A stretch of DNA of 64,000 bases from Mycogone perniciosa (taxonomy: Eukaryota > Ascomycota > Sordariomycetes > Hypocreales > Hypocreaceae), in contig JAOALB010000033.1 of the NCBI GenBank assembly GCA_025331125.1, forward strand, positions 310,001 through 374,000, read 5' to 3'. The notes under the pieces were generated by a model that saw only the letters and a program-made list of their open reading frames with translations, ran no database searches and had not been told where the DNA came from. Positions 61,001 to 64,000 of the stretch are shown here, in pieces; within the stretch, counting starts at the first letter, position 1; each line of letters begins with the position of its first letter. A program made the position numbers and the translations under genes.

Positions 61001-61480
61001 TATTTATAGTTAAGTTAAATAAACTATTTAATAAAGTTAATGAAAATAAACTAGAATTTAAACTCTTCTTAATATATATTCCTGCAGTAAAGAATACCTT
61101 TATAAGTAATATAGAAAAAGAGAGTATACCTTTAAAGGTAAAAATTATATAAAGTATTAAAATCAGTTTAATAAATACTTTAAGCAAACTACTAGTATAC
61201 CTAAAAAAACCTTTTAGTCTTTTAATATTAAAAGGCTACCTTAAAATAGTTAATCTTTATAAATAAAACTAATGCACTAACAGGAACCTTAAATAATACT
61301 TTTAAAAGTAACCTACCCTTCTTTAAAAAAAAAGCTAACAGAAAAACAGCCTTATATACTAAAAGTATACTACCTAATAAAAAAAGATAAACCACTATAG
61401 CTAAAGGCAAACTAATATATAAAAAACTCGCCTACTTTTATATTAAAAAAGTAAATAATTAATTTACTTTTAATAAAAAG
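58093..61480 (+). mobile_element. Ty1/copia LTR-retrotransposon relic, RIP-inactivated
   Basis: A pol reading frame can be followed without indels from about 60037 to 61265, interrupted only by TAG/TAA stops, many of them where the family has Trp or Gln. In order it shows the pre-integrase region (stop-H...RHLGLKAL at 60037-60070), the integrase core (VH-stop-DL at 60217-60231, TAVYIIN at 60625-60645) and the post-integrase SH3-like region (CCAYIFYKNCKTSQNKREF at 60784-60840). This domain order is that of copia, not gypsy, elements. Upstream (58.1-59.9 kb) is probably decayed gag and protease, with a frame change somewhere between. Reverse transcriptase is hardly legible after about 61.1 kb and no 3' LTR was found. 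It cannot be active. Confidence 0.8.
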
Positions 61481-64000
61481 GCTATATTTTAAATATAATA
61501 ACTTTTAAATAAACATATTCCTTTAAACTATTAATTAAAGTTTTTAAATAATACTTTATTTATAAAAAGAAAGTTTAATATTTATATGTAAGAAATAAAG
61601 GATAAATAATAAATATATTTAAAAAGAAAATATTTAAATATTCTTTTGAAAAGGAAAACCATTTTCTTAACGTTTTAAAAAATTAAAGTATTATTTTTTA
61701 TAATTAAATTATTATATATTACTAATTTAAAATAAATTTATAAAAGTAATTAAAGTAAAATATAAACTTAAACCTTTTATTATAAAAAAGGTTTTAAATA
61801 AAATTATAAACCTTTTTTATTATTATTAAAAGGTAATTTAAATTATCTTTTAATATTTTTTTTAAATAGTTTATAAAAATATTTATATTATTTTCTATTT
61901 AAAAATATATTTAATAGTAATAAATTAAATATTTTTAAAACAAGCAAATTAATTAAAAAGTTTGTTAATAACTTTAAAATTTACTATTATTTCTTTTAAA
62001 TGTTTTTACTATAGCTTAAAGCTCTATAAATATATTTATAAAAATAATTTATACTTAAAAAGTATAAAAAAGAAATTATTTTATTATATGATTATTAATA
62101 TTTTAAAAGACTTTATTTTAAAAAAACTTTAATTTTTAAATAATAAACTTTACTTTTTTTTAAAAGTATAATTAATAAAGTTATTTTTTAATTAAAAGTT
62201 TTATTACTTTAATAGCTTTAAAAAGGCAGTTGTAATAAATTATTAAAAAGGCTTAAATAGCTTTTATATTAATAATTAATAAGAAATAAAAGTAAAATTA
62301 AAAGCTTTAAAAAATCCTTTTTTTTAAATTTAAATAAAGTTCTTCTTTTAAAAGACTATAAATCAATTTTATAGTTAAAATCACTTTTTATATATTATAG
62401 TTTTATTAATATTCTTTTTATACAAAAAGCTATTAATATATTAATAAAATATTAATATATTATTACATTAAAAACTAAAAAGAATTTTTATAAAGTTTTA
62501 TTTATAATTTAATATTTGAAAAATTAAAAGCTTTTTATAAATATTTAAAGAAAAGTATTATAAAATATATAAAATTAATAGTTGATTAACCATATAAATA
62601 CTTTTATAATCTTAATATTAAAAGAAAGCAGTAAACTATAAATATATATTAATTTCTATACTTTAAATAAAATAATTTATAAAGATTATACTCTTTTACT
62701 ATTAATTTTCAAAGGTTTTAATAAACTATTATATATTAAAATGTTTCTTAAATTTAATATAGAAAATATGTATTATTAAATATTTATTTATAAAGGAAAA
62801 AAATAAAAAATACTATTGTGTTATTAATATAAGTATTTTAAACATAATATTATATTATTTAACTTTCTAAACTTTTATATAACCTTTTTATAATATATTA
62901 ATAATATATTATAAAGTTTAATTAATTTCATTTATATTATGTATTTAAATAATATATCAATTTACAATTATACTTTAAAAGAATATATAAAATATATATC
63001 TTACAACCTTTTAAAAAGTTATAAAATATAAAACTATATATTAATACTCATAAATATATTAAATTATATAATTAAAGTAATATTAAGGAAATATTAAGGA
63101 AATATTTAATACCTTATAGTATATATACTAAAAAAGCTAAATAACTTTAAATTATATTATTATACCTTAAATATTAAATTCTTTACTATTATAACAGCTT
63201 TTTAAATATAAAGATTTAAATTATAATAAGCTTTTTGAATTATTATTGTTTTATAAATAAATAAAAGCTTTTATATAAATTAATAAAGGCTTATAATAAA
63301 ATAACTTTATTTAATTTTTATATTAAATATAATTAAAAAAATTAAACTTTATTAATATTTTATTTTAATACCTTAACGTTTATAATCTTATTAAAATTAA
63401 ATAGTTATAGTAACCTTATATATTAATAATTTTATAGTATTTTTATATAATAAAGATTTATGGTTTATATATATTAAAAAGATTTATAATAATATATTAT
63501 AGTAATTGAAAATATATAAACTTATTTATAAATAAAAGTATTATTTTAATATTACTTTAAATTAAAAAATAAAAGTTAAATACTATTTAATAAATAATCT
63601 ATTTATAAAATATTATAGTTAAAGTTATAATAGCTATTAATTTATAATTTATATAATAAACTATTATAAATTTACTGTTAAGATTATAAAAATCTTTATA
63701 TTTAATTATTTTATTAATTTAATAAAAACATTATTTTATTTAATACAAAGTTTAAAGTTAAAAATTAATTAATATGTTTTATAATAATTACTAATTAATT
63801 TACTATTAAAATAAAGTCTATATATTAATAAGCCTTTATATTAAAATCTTAATATTACTTTATAATAATTTAACTATTAAATATTAAAAAGTTAATTAGA
63901 TTTTAAAATATATTATATTTATATATTTTTAATAATATATAAAATAAAATTATTAAAATGGAGGGCTAAAAAGTAAGGATTTTAGTATAAATAGATAACC

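Larger units (their letters stand above)
55930..64000. repeat. AT-rich, RIP-mutated repeat block
   Basis: The sequence is nearly all A and T. What C remains is mostly followed by T or C, and what G remains is mostly preceded by A or G; CA and TG are rare over long stretches (for example 56041-56160) while TA is very common. This is the footprint of C-to-T change in CpA on both strands, which is how RIP acts on repeated DNA in ascomycetes. No intact gene is present. Two short minus-strand frames (60906-61187, 61228-61410) are chance AT-coded hydrophobic reads. The block runs past the window end and may be a heterochromatic, centromeric or subtelomeric island. Confidence 0.85.

Noticed and set aside
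60906..61410. Two minus-strand hydrophobic frames (93 and 60 codons)
   Set aside because: Composed of Leu, Ile, Phe and Lys as AT-rich DNA forces; they lie antisense to the copia pol relic.
1..64000. CRISPR array or bacterial operon structure
   Set aside because: No spaced direct repeats of that kind; genes are intron-containing and eukaryotic.

Overview
The window is nuclear DNA of a filamentous ascomycete, most likely a Sordariomycete and possibly of the order Hypocreales. The reasons are short GT-AG introns of about 50-135 bp, standard-code genes whose nearest recognisable relatives are fungal (Opi1, Lcl2, ENA-type sodium ATPase, UVE1, Zn2Cys6 regulator), and an AT-rich block carrying the marks of repeat-induced point mutation (RIP). 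I could not fix genus or species.

Layout. From 0.8 to 13.3 kb: succinate dehydrogenase subunit C (+), TAF6 (-), a broken homoaconitase copy (+), a DJ-1/PfpI protein (+) tail-to-tail with a zinc alcohol dehydrogenase (-), a secreted type-B carboxylesterase (+) and the Opi1 repressor (-). From 16.2 to 25.9 kb: AP-1 mu adaptin (+), an unrecognised 309-residue protein (-), a possible decayed ORF (-), a SET-domain lysine methyltransferase of the Rkm4/SETD6 type (-) and UV-damage endonuclease UVE1 (-). From 27.8 to 31.2 kb lies an ENA-type P-type cation ATPase. A 5.7 kb gene-poor stretch follows, holding an intron-containing tRNA-Cys. From 37.0 to 53.9 kb: a regulator with two Zn2Cys6 clusters, protein phosphatase inhibitor 2, Lcl2 (-) sharing a 289 bp divergent promoter with mitochondrial bL27 (+), a zinc-finger/cupin-like protein, a 1353-residue alpha/beta-hydrolase fused to a CorA-like membrane domain, and a neutral amino-acid permease (-). 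From about 55.9 kb to the window end the DNA is almost pure A/T with CA and TG depleted. A stop-riddled Ty1/copia retrotransposon relic is still legible at about 58.1-61.5 kb.

Most genes are housekeeping and unrelated, as is usual in fungi, and I see no biosynthetic cluster. Loosely linked pairs are DJ-1 next to an aldehyde/alcohol reductase (carbonyl stress) and Lcl2 next to a mitochondrial ribosomal protein. Intergenic DNA is peppered with a short motif, TACTCCGTAC or its complement, that I saw in none of the coding exons. The least ordinary items are the hydrolase-CorA fusion, the two-cluster regulator, the zinc-finger/cupin-like protein, the intergenic motif family, and the RIP-mutated block containing a less-decayed element. 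Exon boundaries were worked out by hand from splice signals and reading phase and have not been checked against transcripts.
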